NCBI GenBank assembly: GCA_029339505.1 | Contig: JAQISU010000094.1 | Location: 1,868,001-1,932,000 of the forward strand | DNA: 64,000 nt | From: Unio delphinus | Lineage: Eukaryota > Mollusca > Bivalvia > Unionida > Unionidae | Direction of reading: 5' to 3' | In this document: positions 1-55,611 of the stretch, piece after piece | Numbering within the stretch: position 1 is the first letter of the stretch | Layout: each line of letters opens with the position of its first letter | Program-made: the position numbers and the translations under genes | The notes under the pieces: generated by a model | Databases searched by the model: none | Told to the model about the DNA's origin: nothing | What the model saw: only the letters and a program-made list of their open reading frames with translations

Positions 1-344
1 TGCAAGTTGGGAAGCAATCACGTTACCAACATCATGCTTTTATCATCGCCAAGATCGCCTTGACGTCTATATACTAGACTCTTCCATTGCCTGGTCTATC
101 CTGCAATATGTTCCCCTCTTTAACATGCAAATATAGTATTTTTTTTAAATGTATCAGATAGATTGTAAACAAAATAACCTTGACAAATGTTTAAGAGATA
201 TGTTATAAACATTTTAAAATATTTTATACATTTTATAGTTTTCTTTAATCATAAATAATATTTGACATCTTATAATCCAACTAAAATTAAGATATTTAGT
301 TAAACTAATAAGATATATGAAATAAATTCCAGATCAATTGTTAT

Positions 345-494
345 ACATACATACAAACATACATACATACATACATACATACATACATACATACATACAT
401 ACATACATACATACATACATACATACGTACGTACGTACGTGTGCGTGCGTGCGTGCGTGCAAGCGAGCAAGCAAGCATGCAAACATACATGCAT

Positions 495-575
<81 letters not shown>

Positions 576-711
576 TACACATACATACACACATACATAC
601 ATACATACATACATACATACATACATACATACATACATACATACATACATACATACATACATACATACATACATACATACATACATACATACATACATAC
701 ATACATACATA
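345..711. repeat. (ATAC)n / (AC)n compound microsatellite
   Basis: Long (CATA)n tracts flank a (GTGC/GTAC)-rich segment at 426-480 and an (AC)n tract at 501-570. Open frames across it in several phases are artefacts of the repeat. Confidence 0.97.
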
Positions 712-1534
712 CTATTACACGCACAGGGGTATTCACTTGACCATATGTTTTCCCCAAATTTCTAAAGACTTCCATACAACTTGAGTTGTAAAATGGAAAG
801 TCAGACGTGTCTGTCTTTATTTAATAAATTTTTCTCTAATCAATTTTCGACCATAGATGAAACAACTTATCCAAAAGTCCATTAACCGCACCTTTTCATG
901 GTTTTTCTTCATTATCATCGGATTTCCGAACCGCCAGCCCGTTATGCCATAGAAAATACACTAGTATTCCCTTTCTAACTGGGAAATATTTAACTGCGTG
1001 ACCCTAGACCAGTCAATCCACAGAATTTACGGCGTATCACGCTCATATAAATACGTGTATTTTCCACTATTGACACATAAACGGTATCTACCAAGTCCCA
1101 ACTTATTGATTCCATTGTATAATTTACTGATTTCCAACCATAAATACTGCCATTTCAACCACAACACTATTATACACCGCTGGATTTTAATATGGACTAT
1201 GCCAGGGACAGTCATTCGGCTTGTACCTAAATTCACTACTAACGAACCCCAGCATGATTCAAATTCACTAAAACTCGGCTCTGTGACGTTTGCTCCTACT
1301 AACTGGCTAATTAGTTCGGGCTAGGAATATTTCCATGGCGCCGAAGACCAAATAATCACACAAATAAATCTAAGAATTGCTTAAAAACGGGGTGCTGTCA
1401 AATATACATACTCAAAATTTATTACAATTCATACATATATATGCACTTGTGTGTAGCAGACAAACATGACGTGTGACTGATATATGATTTGGATTTATAA
1501 CGTAGCTTTGACAATGTTCCAGTCATGTCGCAAC
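712..1534. other. Intergenic, nothing recognised
   Basis: No gene, RNA or clear repeat was identified. A 108-codon plus-strand open frame at 998-1324 shows no domain or compositional sign of coding. Confidence 0.5.
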
Positions 1535-1670
1535 GATGTCTGCAGTGTGGCAGTTAATAGTGATGTCTCGCACTGGGACATCATACCCCAGACATGTAGC
1601 ATAATGACCCACCCAGTCACATTATCCTAACACCATGCTGACCGGTCCTAACACTAACCGTTTAATCCTG
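1535..1670 (-). mobile_element. SINE body fragment (mollusc-type)
   Basis: Read on the minus strand it contains 'aggataatgtgactgggtgg' and a following stretch also present in degenerate form at about 11,235 and 27,770. These words are typical of abundant tRNA-derived SINEs in mollusc genomes. The tRNA-like head is not apparent here. Confidence 0.6.
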
Positions 1671-1974
1671 ACATGTAGACCTCATATTTAATTGTCATCT
1701 ATCTAAACAGTCATTCCAGATTCATATGAAAAAAATCAAGATTTAAAAGATTAATAATAGATAATTATAAATATACACGAGACAGAACAGTAAGTGCTAT
1801 TCCTGGATTATATAAGAGAATGCTTGATAAAAGTAGGCAGAATTATTATTATCTTATATAGTTTAGGGATAGCACTTTTACTTCTGTCTGGCGTAAATTT
1901 ATAATTCTCTATAATTAATCCTATATACTTTGTCTCTTAAATAGCATCATTGTATGGTGATGTGTGTTTGGTCC

Positions 1975-2035
1975 TGATGGAAAATGAGCTGGTGTGTACA
2001 GGCTGGGTTCGAATCTCGGAAAAGTACGAATTAAA
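1975..2035 (+). mobile_element. Possible tRNA-like SINE head remnant
   Basis: Has a B-box-like 'gggttcgaatctcgg'. No convincing A box is left, so this is a weak call. Confidence 0.3.
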
Positions 2036-2214
2036 AATTAAATATTCTGTATCCAAGTGTTGTTTGTAGTACATGATATGACTACCAAAAAAAAACCATA
2101 AACCATAACACCGCGAAATTAGAGAACATAAACAATGCTGAAAATATTCAAGGTATGAAACAATATTAGGTATTTAAGTTTGTTTTTGCAGTCCATAAAG
2201 GTCAGTTTTATTAG

Positions 2215-4880
2215 CATTATTTAAAGGGATCACTGACTTTTGTGTCTACGTTCAAATGGGCAATTCATTCCACATTGATGGGCCCTGGCAGGCAAAAGTA
2301 CGTTGTGCGTATGACTTCGTTTTCAAAGTGGTAATAATAAGTATACAATTGTCAGAAGAGGAGTGTAAGTATCTTGCTGGTGTATACACCAGATAGGTAT
2401 GTTGGACTGGAGTCCGTCAGTGAAACGTAGCACAGAGAACAAATTTTGTGTTTGATTCTTGACTGAGTGGATCGCCAGTGTAGGGTACAGAGCACCAGGG
2501 AGGGGTGCCTGATCGTGGTACTCTAAGGATGACTTGAGCAGCTGGGTTTGGAATTTTTTGAGGTTTCTGGAGTAGATATTGAGACAAACCAGACATAATT
2601 GAGTTACAGTAGCCCAGTGTTGAATGTACTAATGAACACACGTGTTTTAGTGGCATCAACTGAAAAATATCTGCAAATGGAGCTGATGCGTTTTAGCTCA
2701 AGATATGTAGCCTTGCATATGTTCATGACATGTTGGTGCAATGTGAGATCAATGTCCAGATTAACACCCAGTTTCTTACTGAACGTATGCATTTAATGTT
2801 GCTGTGGTTGATATTTATTGTTTGGTGAAAAGGATATGAATGAGGAAGTATTTATGTCGGGATTAGAATGGCCATTTGCCATCATTTATCTGCAGCGTGT
2901 TACATGTCATCCATGATTTCACATCAGGAATGCAACTCTACTCCTTGGATGGTAGTATCAACTTCAGTTGGGTGGCACACTTAGTAGGACACCGGGTGAT
3001 TATATATAACATTTGAGAGTGGCTGAGTGTATATAATAAAGAGAACAGCACCAAAAAACAGACCCCTGTTGAACACCACAATATAGATCAACTGGCCTGA
3101 TGTTTATTCCATTTTCAGATAGAAATAAGGCTGTATTCTGAATGCCAATTTCATGCTGCAGACGATGAAGTAATATAGCATGGCCTATGTGACAAATGAT
3201 CCGAACTAATCATGGAGGGTGAGGACTGTACTCTTTAAATCGTTATGGTTGTGTTTTGTTTTCTGCAGAAGAGGCTTTATGATGGAAGTTTTAAAAAATC
3301 ATGGGAATTCTCCGGATGAGAGAGGGTTATTAATAACATCCGTTAGAGAAGGCTATATTGGATCTAAATACTCAAGCAGCAGTGATGACGGTATTGGATC
3401 AAGTTTACTTGACTTTGGTGCACTCTTCATCACGTATGTCCATACTAAATTCAAAGAGACAGGTTCAAATGCTGCTAACGGTTGTCGCTGATAGTCTGTG
3501 TCGCAACTCTATGGTGACGACGAGTCAATAGAAATTGTGTTGTCAGTCTTATCTCTAATGGTTTGTACCATGTCACGGAAGACATTTGTAAATAGGTCCG
3601 GAAGGTCTACTGGAGAGAAGGTAGATGGAAGTGGTGTACATTTGTTTATTGTCAACAGTTTGTTAGTAATCTAGAATAGTTCTTTGCTGATGCACTCTCC
3701 GTGATCTTAGTACTGTAGTGGTATATCTTGGCTAAATGGGCTAAGTTTGTGACGTTCTTCATAGCGGCTTCATAGATTTCTTCATGAATAGTAAGTCTGG
3801 GGGAAAGCCACAGCCTCTCCGCTTTTCGGCGGTCTCTTTCAGCAGTGCGAAGCTGGTCACTAATACTGCTATACCACGGGGAACACTTTTGAACTGATTC
3901 TCTGCATTTGGTGGCTAGGTCATGGTTTTCAAGTAATGAATGCAGGCATTTATCGAGTGTTTCTGCTGTAGGAGGTAAGCAAGTTGTTAAATTTGCTTGG
4001 ATGTCATGCAGTAGTTCGGTTCTATTTATCATACGAGTTTTCTCTTAGTAGTCAATAAAGGCAGAGGGTTAGAGACTGATACATCCAGATGCCATATTAT
4101 GCTAAAGTGATCTGATGCACCTTTGTGGGATACAAGGGTGGACCATAGAATAGTATCATCAGGTCTATAAAGAATCGGTCTCAAATGTGACCATGTTTAT
4201 TGGTTTGTTGGATAACTGACCGTTTAAGGTTGCAAACATGAATGGAATCGAGTAGTTTTTATGTATATGGGTTCCCAGGACATTCAAATTTAAATCTTAA
4301 AAAATTATCAGATTGCCACCTATCGAAGTTTTCTAAGATTTGGAAACCACTACAAAAAGAGAGATTTAATCAGCTTATTTTTTATATTATGAGGATTGAG
4401 GTAGAGGCCGAAAAAACAATCTGACCTTTGTTCCAGTGTGAGTGTTGTTTGGGCTAGTTCAAACGATGTGTAACATAAATCGAAGGTTGTTTTGTGTTTA
4501 TGACATTTTATAATGGAATTCTTTGTGATGACGGCAATGCCACCTCTGCGAGAGTGGCGAGGGAATGCCTTGATGTAGTAACCAGTGGGTGTTAGATCCG
4601 CGCACTTTGGCTCATCGCCTGCTGTTTTTAGCCATGTTTCTGTCAGAAAGAAGACGTCTATATTCTAGACGCTGACAAAATTAACTGTTCCTGTTCGCTT
4701 TGCCGGTGGTTCTACCTATTGGGCGTTGAATAATGCAATACTCAGTGATATCTCTGGGATAGTTGACACAACGGTTGACGATTTGACAGGGATTTGCACT
4801 AGGTTATCTAAATTAGCGGCCTAATTTTTAAATTATTTAGCCGTAAAGGGCAACAGGGAGATAACAGAAATCCTTCTTCT
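2215..4880 (-). mobile_element. Degenerate L2/CR1-type LINE
   Basis: Minus-strand translations in shifting frames give, 5' to 3': an AP-endonuclease part near 4.8-4.2 kb ('FFLTETWLK', 'RHSRRGGIAVITK'), the EN-RT linker near 4.0-3.65 kb ('PWYSSISDQLRTAERDRRKA'), RT N-terminal remnants near 3.5-3.25 kb ('LDPIPSSLLLEYLDPI'), and the RT 3' region near 2.8-2.25 kb ('LGVNLDIDLTLHQHV', 'STLGYCNSIMSGLSQYLL'). Several stops and frameshifts interrupt it and the catalytic palm region is poorly preserved, so it is dead. The clade is inferred from the linker and the C-terminal 'YCN..L.GL' style. Confidence 0.75.
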
Positions 4881-5902
4881 TGTTCTAAGCTGGCCATCTT
4901 TGAAACAATGTTTCTTTTTCCGCTTCCGCTTACATTTAAGAATTAATAATGTAGTACAATGTTCGTTTAGTCTTGAGCAAAATGTGGTATAGAGAGTCAA
5001 AGGGTTAGAATTTTAACGATGACGAATTTGCCAGGTTTTCTTTACTGGTTATAGTGACTATATAATAAAGACTTTAGGTGTTGTTAGAATAACTGTTAAT
5101 TCATTTTATTTTGATGTATGATTGATGGGTGTAATTTAGGTTCTAGAGTATGCAACTTTGGCTAACTTAAGATGTGCTCGTATGAAACAAAACAATTGCT
5201 AACTCGGCATGGTCATTTTAAAATCCTGGACTTCATATGTAAATTGTAGAAAAATGATTAGATAACTCTTTTTTTTTTTTTACTTTTCAGATATTTTGTA
5301 GTTCGGTCATTGCACCTTCAGCAAAATTAGTTTTCCCTATTTTACAACTGCTACAGTGTACTTTTGATTATTTCTGGTTAATTTGTCAAGCACATTGGAT
5401 CATCCAGTTTGTTATACGATGTGCTAAGATCATGAACACTTTCCACAATAAAGTATTCAAAGAAATGTCAGCCACATTACATCAAAGCAGCATAGAGATA
5501 TGCCAACATTATCTCTACTGTGCATGTTACAAATGCAAACAACTTACCTTACATACGTCACTCTCGGAAAAGTACATAATAACCGGTGAGCGCCACCTAA
5601 ACCAATTGATGAGGGTCCATCATGTCATAAACGGGTTGAACATGCGATCACGTAATGGCGGTTTGTTCAAGAACAAAGGACGTTATCAAATGGAGCAGGA
5701 CACGTGTGAAACATTATAATTGTCATCGTTTCCAAAACAAGGAGATGAAGAAACACATACAATCTGAACAGCCAAATGAATGCATTATGAAACACAATAA
5801 TGTAGACGACGATAGACAAAAAGCATATATAACATGAAAAACAGCACAAAAACGGGACAGCTGCTTCAAGCTGGTTAAGCGATAGCGGCCATTTTATTTT
5901 TC
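4881..5902. other. Intergenic, nothing recognised
   Basis: AT-rich sequence with no domain-bearing frame. A 95-codon open frame at 5432-5719 resembles nothing I know and overlaps another short frame, so I do not call it a gene. Confidence 0.45.
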
Positions 5903-5925
5903 TATTTCTCTTTCTCTCTTTCTCC

Positions 5926-6017
<92 letters not shown>
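5903..6017. repeat. (CT)n(AT)n microsatellite
   Basis: An imperfect CT tract followed by about 37 AT units. Confidence 0.97.
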
Positions 6018-6023
<6 letters not shown>

Positions 6024-6507
6024 TAACGATTATAAAATGCATGTTCGCGCCAAATTCTACCATAAATGCTAACGTCTGAAAAAGAAAAGAATTCATTATG
6101 AAAGATTTATGCATGACTGAATACTTTGTATGCAAATCAAATTATGGAAATTTGTTAAAACAGTAATTCTACAAAACACTTCCAACAAATTTTCCTTTGC
6201 TCATCACACACAAAGGAGGTGTTTGGTGTCGGCTGCATTGGTGAAATGATACTCAACGAATGTATCGTATATTTATTTTGCAACTATTGTCAAGCGTTAT
6301 CAGATCATTGACCCGATTCTTTAATTATGGCCGAGTGTGTACAGAAGCTTGTGTATACTGACTCTGTTACTCACCGACATCCACTGTCAGTCATTTCGGT
6401 GTCGGTACACAGTTACACACACAACCAAGCAGTATGATTTATACTTAGAAATTCAAAGGAAGTAATAAATCGTTTACAGACACGCATACAATTATGAACA
6501 CAACAAA

Positions 6508-6510
<3 letters not shown>

Positions 6511-6578
<68 letters not shown>
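6511..6578. repeat. (CT)n microsatellite
   Basis: Thirty-four uninterrupted CT units, about 350 bp upstream of the SLC13 start codon. Confidence 0.97.
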
Positions 6579-6582
<4 letters not shown>

Positions 6583-6827
6583 AGTAATGATGTGCACACA
6601 GCTGTGCAAGATCCGTGTTGTGCTCAACATTGTAATCCTTCTGCAAGCATTGCCAAGACATGTGTAATAAATACTAGCAATATATATTATACTTATACAA
6701 GATTATCTAATTGCAGGCAAAATGTGCCTTGCGTGAAAATTAGCACAAAAGGCCATCGGGTCAGCGTCAAGATAAAATATATTAACCGTAAATGAATATC
6801 TGTCAAGGATTAGACCAGGTCACATGA

Positions 6828-6833
6828 TATAAA
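6828..6833 (+). promoter_or_regulatory. Possible TATA box of the SLC13 gene
   Basis: TATAAA 92 bp upstream of the SLC13 ATG, in 'gatataaacactc'. The spacing suits a short 5' UTR. A single match in AT-rich DNA is weak evidence, and an upstream noncoding exon is possible. Confidence 0.3.
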
Positions 6834-6924
6834 CACTCATATTCCAGTTGTGTACGTACACGCAAAGACATTTGGGACATTCAGTGTTTGGATTGAATCT
6901 CTGCAGCACGGTACGAGGACCATT

Positions 6925-50400
<43,476 letters not shown>

Positions 50401-50585
50401 AAAACTCGTCATGTTTATTTCAGGGGAAGCTGGTTCTTATGACAAGACCTTCCCATTCATCAAACTGATCAATATAAACGTGCTTTGATTCACATTACGA
50501 TGTGTGAGCTAGATAAATATTAAAAATGTATATTGTCATTCTCATTGATGCTCCGTACCCTCGATGGATATATTTGTTTGGGTAG

Positions 50586-51335
50586 GATGATCCCATTGCG
50601 CATGATGTGACTGATAATCGCTTAAACTATGAAGGTAATTATCTTCCTAATCAAGATCTCTCTATGGAGAGATTATTGGAATAGTTTACTATATAGTATG
50701 TTGGTTTATGGCACGACAGTCTTGTATAGGATGGTATAATTGTAATGTTAAACCTTTTTTTTGGACATGTTTCCGTGTGTTAATGTGTTGGTTTTTGGTT
50801 TCTCTTTTTTGTGGTAACCGTTGTTTGTATGTTGATATATATGAACTGCTCAAACGTTAAATGTTCGATTAATCAGAAATGGTGTTATGCTTGCATGAAA
50901 CAACATGTCCACTCCTTATGGGTTCAAAGGACTGTGACGAATAATTGGTTCCAAACAAAAAAATATTAATAATGTTTAAATAAAAAAACTGCGTTTCAGA
51001 CTCGCTAACTCGTCATGGAAAGGATCAATTGGCAGAACGTTTATTGTCTCAGCTGGCCGCACGACCTGGTGTGTATATGGCATGGCTATGCGTTTGTTTG
51101 TGAGTTTGTGTTGCATGTTCGTGAGCACTAATTGATGTTTTTGATTTTGTCCCCAAATCGATCAATCATTCGAATATTATCCAAACTTGTTAGAAAGCTT
51201 ATTAGCACAGAGTTGTTTTATTTTTATGCAGAAACTACCGACAGGACATCAAGCTTCACGGCGGCTATCAAAAATGAAAACACCTTTCACAAAAAGTCAA
51301 CAACCACCCAACAAAATTTGACTAAATGCGAATGA
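50586..51335 (+). CDS. Candidate 3' exons of an unrecognised gene
   Basis: Three small exons fit together: 50,586-50,634 (acceptor 'tgggtag', donor GTAATT), 51,000-51,068 (acceptor 'gtttcag', donor GTGTGT) and 51,232-51,335 (acceptor 'tttatgcag', stop TGA). Phases agree at both junctions (G|AC and G|AA). The product is hydrophilic: DDPIAHDVTDNRLNYE, then 'HGKDQLAERLLSQLAARP', then a Ser/Thr/Lys-rich tail. It may be the cytosolic tail of a membrane protein, an alternative 3' end of SLC13 (exon 13 ends in the same phase), or chance. No family recognised. Confidence 0.35.
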
Positions 51336-51864
51336 AAGCATCATAACATAAATGGCATTATTTTTTTATCACGTTTCTTCATACATGGTTACTAGAGAGA
51401 ACGGTTTTCTTATTATAATAAGCACTTTTATTATGTAGTCAAATACGTTCTCCGTTACGAAGAAAAGAAAAGGTCTTACATGATTTCTTTGTAACTGCTT
51501 GAAATAATTTGAGAACTGTGGGAAAAGACATACGGTCTTTTAAATTTGTGTAACCAATTACTTTCACATGTGCCAACCGATATTAAAAATAATAATAAAT
51601 TAGGAAACGTTTTATCAAGAGAAAACACAAACAAAAAAGACCCTGAACATAATATGGTTAAATTTAACATAACGCATCCTATTATAAAGAGCATTCTTAT
51701 TTATATAATCTTGCAGATTCCCAAAAATTATCAACAATATTAGCGAAAAGGAGCAGCAGAGAGAGTGAACAGACCAAGTTTTCAAGCAAAAATAAGGCTT
51801 CTACGGAAACCGAAATTATTTAACAAAAGGATAGAATGGGTGAACAGACTAGCTTTACAGGCGT

Positions 51865-52016
51865 CAATTTAGCAAACTGAGGCTTTCTCGAAATTGCTTA
51901 ATAGGCCTCAATTTAGCAAACTGATGCTTCCTTGAAAATACTTAATTAAATTTTTCAGTAAATTTAGCAAAAAACTGAGGCTTTCTTGAAAATACTTAAT
52001 TAAATTTTTCAGTAAA
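51865..52016 (+). repeat. Imperfect direct repeats at element left end
   Basis: Three units of 44-54 bp starting 'aatttagcaaactgaggctt', the last two sharing 'cttaattaaatttttcagta'. Just downstream is a hairpin, GACGCCA...TGGCGTT, near 52,029-52,047. These may mark the end of the element. Confidence 0.7.
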
Positions 52017-52124
52017 AAAATAAAAAAAGACGCCATATAGTTGGCGTTCACCCTCGTTGCTGCGTTACGCTAACCGAATTAGCTATAGATACAATGATGA
52101 ATTAGCGATATATTTTTTATATAA

Positions 52125-53108
52125 ATGTCAAACATCGGAAAAGCACAAATAACTAGATTAACACGAGAACGATTGGCTGCAATTAAAAAATTTATCCCGG
52201 TGAGAGATTCTTTCAGAGAAAATCTTTAAGCGCGTCAACAAGCGAAAGAAGATTTTACCGCTGATACTAAAGAATTATTTAAGCCTATAACTGCAGCAAC
52301 AGGTGAAGTTGTAACCGCGATAAAAGAATCTAAACCTGTTGTTGCTCCACCAGTTGCTCCTGTGGTTGAACCTGAGGTTGAACCTGTAGTAAAACCTAAA
52401 AAAATCGGCGGTAATAGAGTTCAAGAGCTCCGAAATAGATTTACCGAAAAAACTTTAGAATTAATCGATGAAACTAAATTAGATAAATTAACAGATTTTG
52501 CCGCGCTACGATATTATCAAAAAGATAGGTATTTAAATCCTAAACATGTAGGTTCTATTTCAAATGTAAAAGAGTTTTCTGATGTGGTTTTTAAAATTAA
52601 AAATCAGCTACCAAAAATTAATAATAATGACCCCATATATAAGGCGTATAAAACTGCCATTAGCATAAAAGATTTAGAATATCAACAACAGCGAGGTTTA
52701 TTAGAAACTGAACAACAACGACTAGTAACAGAACAGCAGCAACTAAAACAACGAGAAAAACAAGAACGAGCAGAAGAACGAAAACGTGTACAATCAACTC
52801 CAAAAAAACGAGGACGACCAAAAAAACAATCAGATCCTGTTATGGAAGATCGTCAACAAGAAGAACTTAAAGAAGAAAAATCCGGCGAGGGATATCGCGG
52901 TGGTAATATACCTTGTTCAAGAAGTGTCCTTGATGATATATCACGGTTAGAAGTTCTTATTGGAGGAAAACGAGCTGGAAATAATTCCCCAAAGATAATT
53001 AACGAAGCGACTGAAATCTGTCAACGGTTATTTCAAAGTGGTGTAATGGATATCGGACTATATCGCAGTTTCATAGATGAACTTACCGATGATTATTACA
53101 GCGACTGA
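52125..53108 (+). pseudogene. Virion-type coiled-coil/AT-hook protein, one in-frame stop
   Basis: The frame from ATG 52,125 to TGA 53,106-53,108 is open except for one TAA at 52,227-52,229 (codon 35), so only a shorter product from ATG 52,362 would be made. Seen: a Pro/Val/Glu-rich linker (APPVAPVVEPEVEP), a Gln/Glu/Arg-rich coiled coil, an AT-hook-like 'KKRGRPKKQ', and a C-terminal helical domain 'LEVLIGGKRAGNNSPKIINE', which I associate with a protein found beside capsid genes in animal Polinton-like elements. The ATG is preceded directly by TATATAA. DNA binding or packaging is an inference. Confidence 0.6.
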
Positions 53109-53126
53109 AAATCTTTTGGATTTTTC
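53109..53126 (+). terminator. Gene-end hairpin 1
   Basis: Right after TGA 53,106-53,108: AAAATC, five-base loop, GATTTT. Same style as hairpins at other gene ends of the element. Confidence 0.5.
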
Positions 53127-53160
53127 GATCACTGATTAGATATATAGTATTTACATAAAA

Positions 53161-53571
53161 ATGATAGTACATCGTAGTATGAACAGAGCAAGACCTGTTT
53201 ATGTTGTAAACTCAAGATTGCCGGTTTATAAACTTACGTATGGTAATGGACTTGGTGATATTGTCACTGGATTATTTACTAGAATTGCTCCAAAGATTTT
53301 ACCTGTTGGTAAAGAAATAGCGTCAAAAGCTATTGGTGTTTTCGGTGATAGAGCTGGTAAAGTTATCGGTGATAGCGCATTTGATATGTTGGTCGATGCA
53401 AAAGAAAAACTTATGTCGTTGGCAAGAGGTGGAAATAGAAAATCCAAAAGAAATTTACAACTACAGTCTACGGAACAAATGCCATCTAAAATAGGTAGCG
53501 CGATTAATAAAATTGCAGTTGCACGGTTAAGAAAAATTGTTGGTTCCGGGTTGGCGCGGTTAAACATTTAG
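53161..53571 (+). CDS. Small basic pX-like virion protein
   Basis: An intact 136-codon frame, the only structural gene here without a visible lesion. A Gly/Ala-rich central amphipathic region ('GNGLGDIVTGLFTRIAPKI', 'GKEIASKAIGVFGDRAGKV') is followed by a basic segment (GGNRKSKRN) and an Arg/Lys-rich end. This layout resembles the adenovirus core protein X-like and membrane-active small proteins of adintoviruses. Fifty-two bp separate it from the gene upstream and 20 bp from the capsid gene downstream. Function by analogy only. Confidence 0.6.
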   Translation: MIVHRSMNRARPVYVVNSRLPVYKLTYGNGLGDIVTGLFTRIAPKILPVGKEIASKAIGVFGDRAGKVIGDSAFDMLVDAKEKLMSLARGGNRKSKRNLQLQSTEQMPSKIGSAINKIAVARLRKIVGSGLARLNI

Positions 53572-53591
53572 ATCAACTACGTTAATATAAA

Positions 53592-55013
53592 ATGTTCAAG
53601 GACGAAATCGATGATGCTTTTAAAGTAGATGATCCCGTAGGAAGAAATAATTCTATACGCGATTATCAGTATTTTTCATATCAAGCTCATGATCCAGATA
53701 CAAGGTCGCGAATTGAACTCAGATTCGATGACACATCTAAATACTTCTTGCCATGTGAAGCATACATCGAAGAAGAAGGACAACTGCGGAAACATAATAA
53801 AACTGAATTTGTTGACGCTGATAATCTCGAAGATATTCCGATTGGATTTGTCAACAACGGAATAATGGCGTTATTTAACAACGCTCAGTATAGTATTGGT
53901 TCTTCTAGAATTGAATCTATCGATAATGATGTTGATGTTGCAACCACAATTATAGGTTTAGCTAGATATTCTGATGATTTTATTAAATCTGCTGGTCATT
54001 CGATGATGTTTGCAAAAGATACTACCAATCATGCTGATCATCGTTAATTTACTATAAGACGACCGAAAAAGCATACAGCTGCTGCTGATGATGCTGATGT
54101 TGAATTTATTGTTGTAGGTAGTAATTCTAATTACAACGCAGGATTTGCATCACGAAAAGCGAACATAGATAAATTGGGTAGATTTTCATGTACGATTCCG
54201 TTGTCGTATATATTTGGATTTTGCAGAGACGTCCGGCGAGTGATATTTGCTGCTAGTCATACTGTAACACTCACACGAAGATCAACTGATGATTATGCTC
54301 TTTGGCGTGGTCCTAATCCTGTAGAAGATGGTAGTGTAACATTAACAAAGTTAGCGTTATGGATGCCAGTTATGACTCCATCGTTGGCTGTTGAGAATCG
54401 ATTGTTATCGTTTATGGACCAAGGAGGAAAATCGTTGTTGAGTTGGGGTGATGTTACAACAGCTACTACATCCGGTACAGGTACTGGGGTTTTTACTTGG
54501 CAACTTGCATTGACGAAAAATGTTTCCGCACCAAGACATGTTTTTGTTGTATTACAGAACGCGAACAGAACTCAAACAATAGCCGGTGCTGCAAATGATA
54601 GTCAACAATTAAGATCTCATATGATATTTGACAAATGTGATGTCAGTGAAGTATCGTTGCGAATAAGTAATCAGCAAGAACCCGCAAAAAATCTTATCAT
54701 CGGCTACGATAATAATCAAATAGGAAGGGTTTATCATCGATTATGGTCATTTATGGGTCGTGATCAAAACATTGATACTGGACTTCAGATATCACAATTG
54801 GATTTTAAAGAATTGTATCCGATTTATTACTTTTCGTTGCAACATCTTGATCTATCTAAACATTCAACCGTTGATGTAAAATTTCAAGCTCGTATCGGTG
54901 ATGCTCTAGGAGGATTTAGAGCAGTTGCTGTTATTATCAGTGATAAATCTATGACACTTGAAGGTGGTGGTGGAAGAATGAGAATCGTTTATGCACCAGT
55001 GGATAATATGTAA
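53592..55013 (+). pseudogene. Double-jelly-roll-type major capsid protein, one in-frame stop
   Basis: A 474-codon frame from ATG 53,592 to TAA 55,011-55,013, broken only by TAA 54,045-54,047 (codon 152). Seen: an N-terminal 'YFLPCEAYIEEEGQL' and 'GFVNNGIMALFNNAQYSIG', which match a segment conserved in Polinton/adintovirus capsid proteins ('Y.LP...Y..IEG.L', 'NNGI..LF....Y...G'). After the stop come 'LALWMPVMTPSLAVENRLLS', 'APRHVFVVLQNANRTQT' and 'FDKCDVSEVSLRISNQQEP', also family blocks. The role would be the main shell protein. TATAAA immediately precedes the ATG. As it stands only the first jelly-roll part would be translated from this ATG. Confidence 0.72.
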
Positions 55014-55015
55014 TT

Positions 55016-55070
55016 GGAAATTTTAAAAGAATTTCACTTCGAGATTTTCATGGAATTTCATTGAAATTCG
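55016..55070 (+). terminator. Gene-end hairpins 2 (after capsid gene)
   Basis: Two stem-loops after TAA 55,011-55,013: GAAATT...AATTTC at 55,017-55,035, and a perfect GAATTTC-att-GAAATTC at 55,053-55,069. Confidence 0.55.
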
Positions 55071-55105
55071 GAGACATGTAATTGAATCAATCAGTGTTAT
55101 ATAAA

Positions 55106-55611
55106 ATGTCGTATAACACTATTAATGTCACATTGACACCTGGTCAGATAAAAAAACTTCAATCAAGTTCAGCTAAAAAAATGCGGAACTACGATTACGC
55201 TAAAACATAATCAAATAACTGGTGGATCAAATAAGTTATCGTTGACGAAAACACAGGTTAATCATTTCAATAATGCTTTTAAAACAAAGAAAGGAGTTCA
55301 GATTACGTTATCTGCAACTGCTATAGCGAATATGATAAAAATCGGAGGATTTTTCCCGTTGTTGGCTGCAATTCCAGGATTGATTGCGTCAGCGGCTCCG
55401 GCAATTCTTGGAGCGTTAGGAACTGGGGCAGCCGGAGCACTTGCTTCTAATGTTATCAATAAAGTTCTTGGTAAAGGTCTAAACGGAAAATCCACGAGAA
55501 AAAAAGGGGAAAGGATTCAGACTACCAGGAAGTCGATTCACAAGATATTACAAAACCAGTTAGTGGAAATGGAAAATCTCAAGGAGATTTTCACCGTAGG
55601 ATTTTCACCGA
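55106..55611 (+). pseudogene. pVI-like hydrophobic virion protein, frame change at A7
   Basis: Starts at ATG 55,106 ('VTLTPGQIKKLQ'), preceded by TATAAA. At the seven-A run 55,175-55,181 the open frame moves to another phase, where the family-like part lies: 'LTKTQVNHFNNAFKTKKGVQ', then 'IGGFFPLLAAIPGLIASAAP' and 'GALGTGAAGALASNVINK'. The 'LTKTQ' motif followed by a Gly/Ala-rich hydrophobic segment is typical of a protein seen in animal Polinton-like elements and analogous to adenovirus pVI. No stop falls before the protease start, so the true end is uncertain; I end it there. Confidence 0.55.
55572..55592 (+). terminator. Gene-end hairpin 3
   Basis: A perfect 9-bp stem GAAAATCTC-aag-GAGATTTTC, 20 bp before the protease ATG. 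Confidence 0.55.

Noticed and set aside
300..784. Overlapping open frames of MYVC, HTYI or HTHT repeats
   Set aside because: They are translations of (ATAC)n and (AC)n microsatellites in every phase.
52125..55013. A variant genetic code in which TAA is a sense codon
   Set aside because: TAA ends other frames of the same element at natural places (for example 55,011 and 61,223), and TGA and TAG are used as well.
53226..55495. Minus-strand frames opposite the capsid and pVI-like genes
   Set aside because: Shadows of the coding plus strand; they lack start context and motifs.
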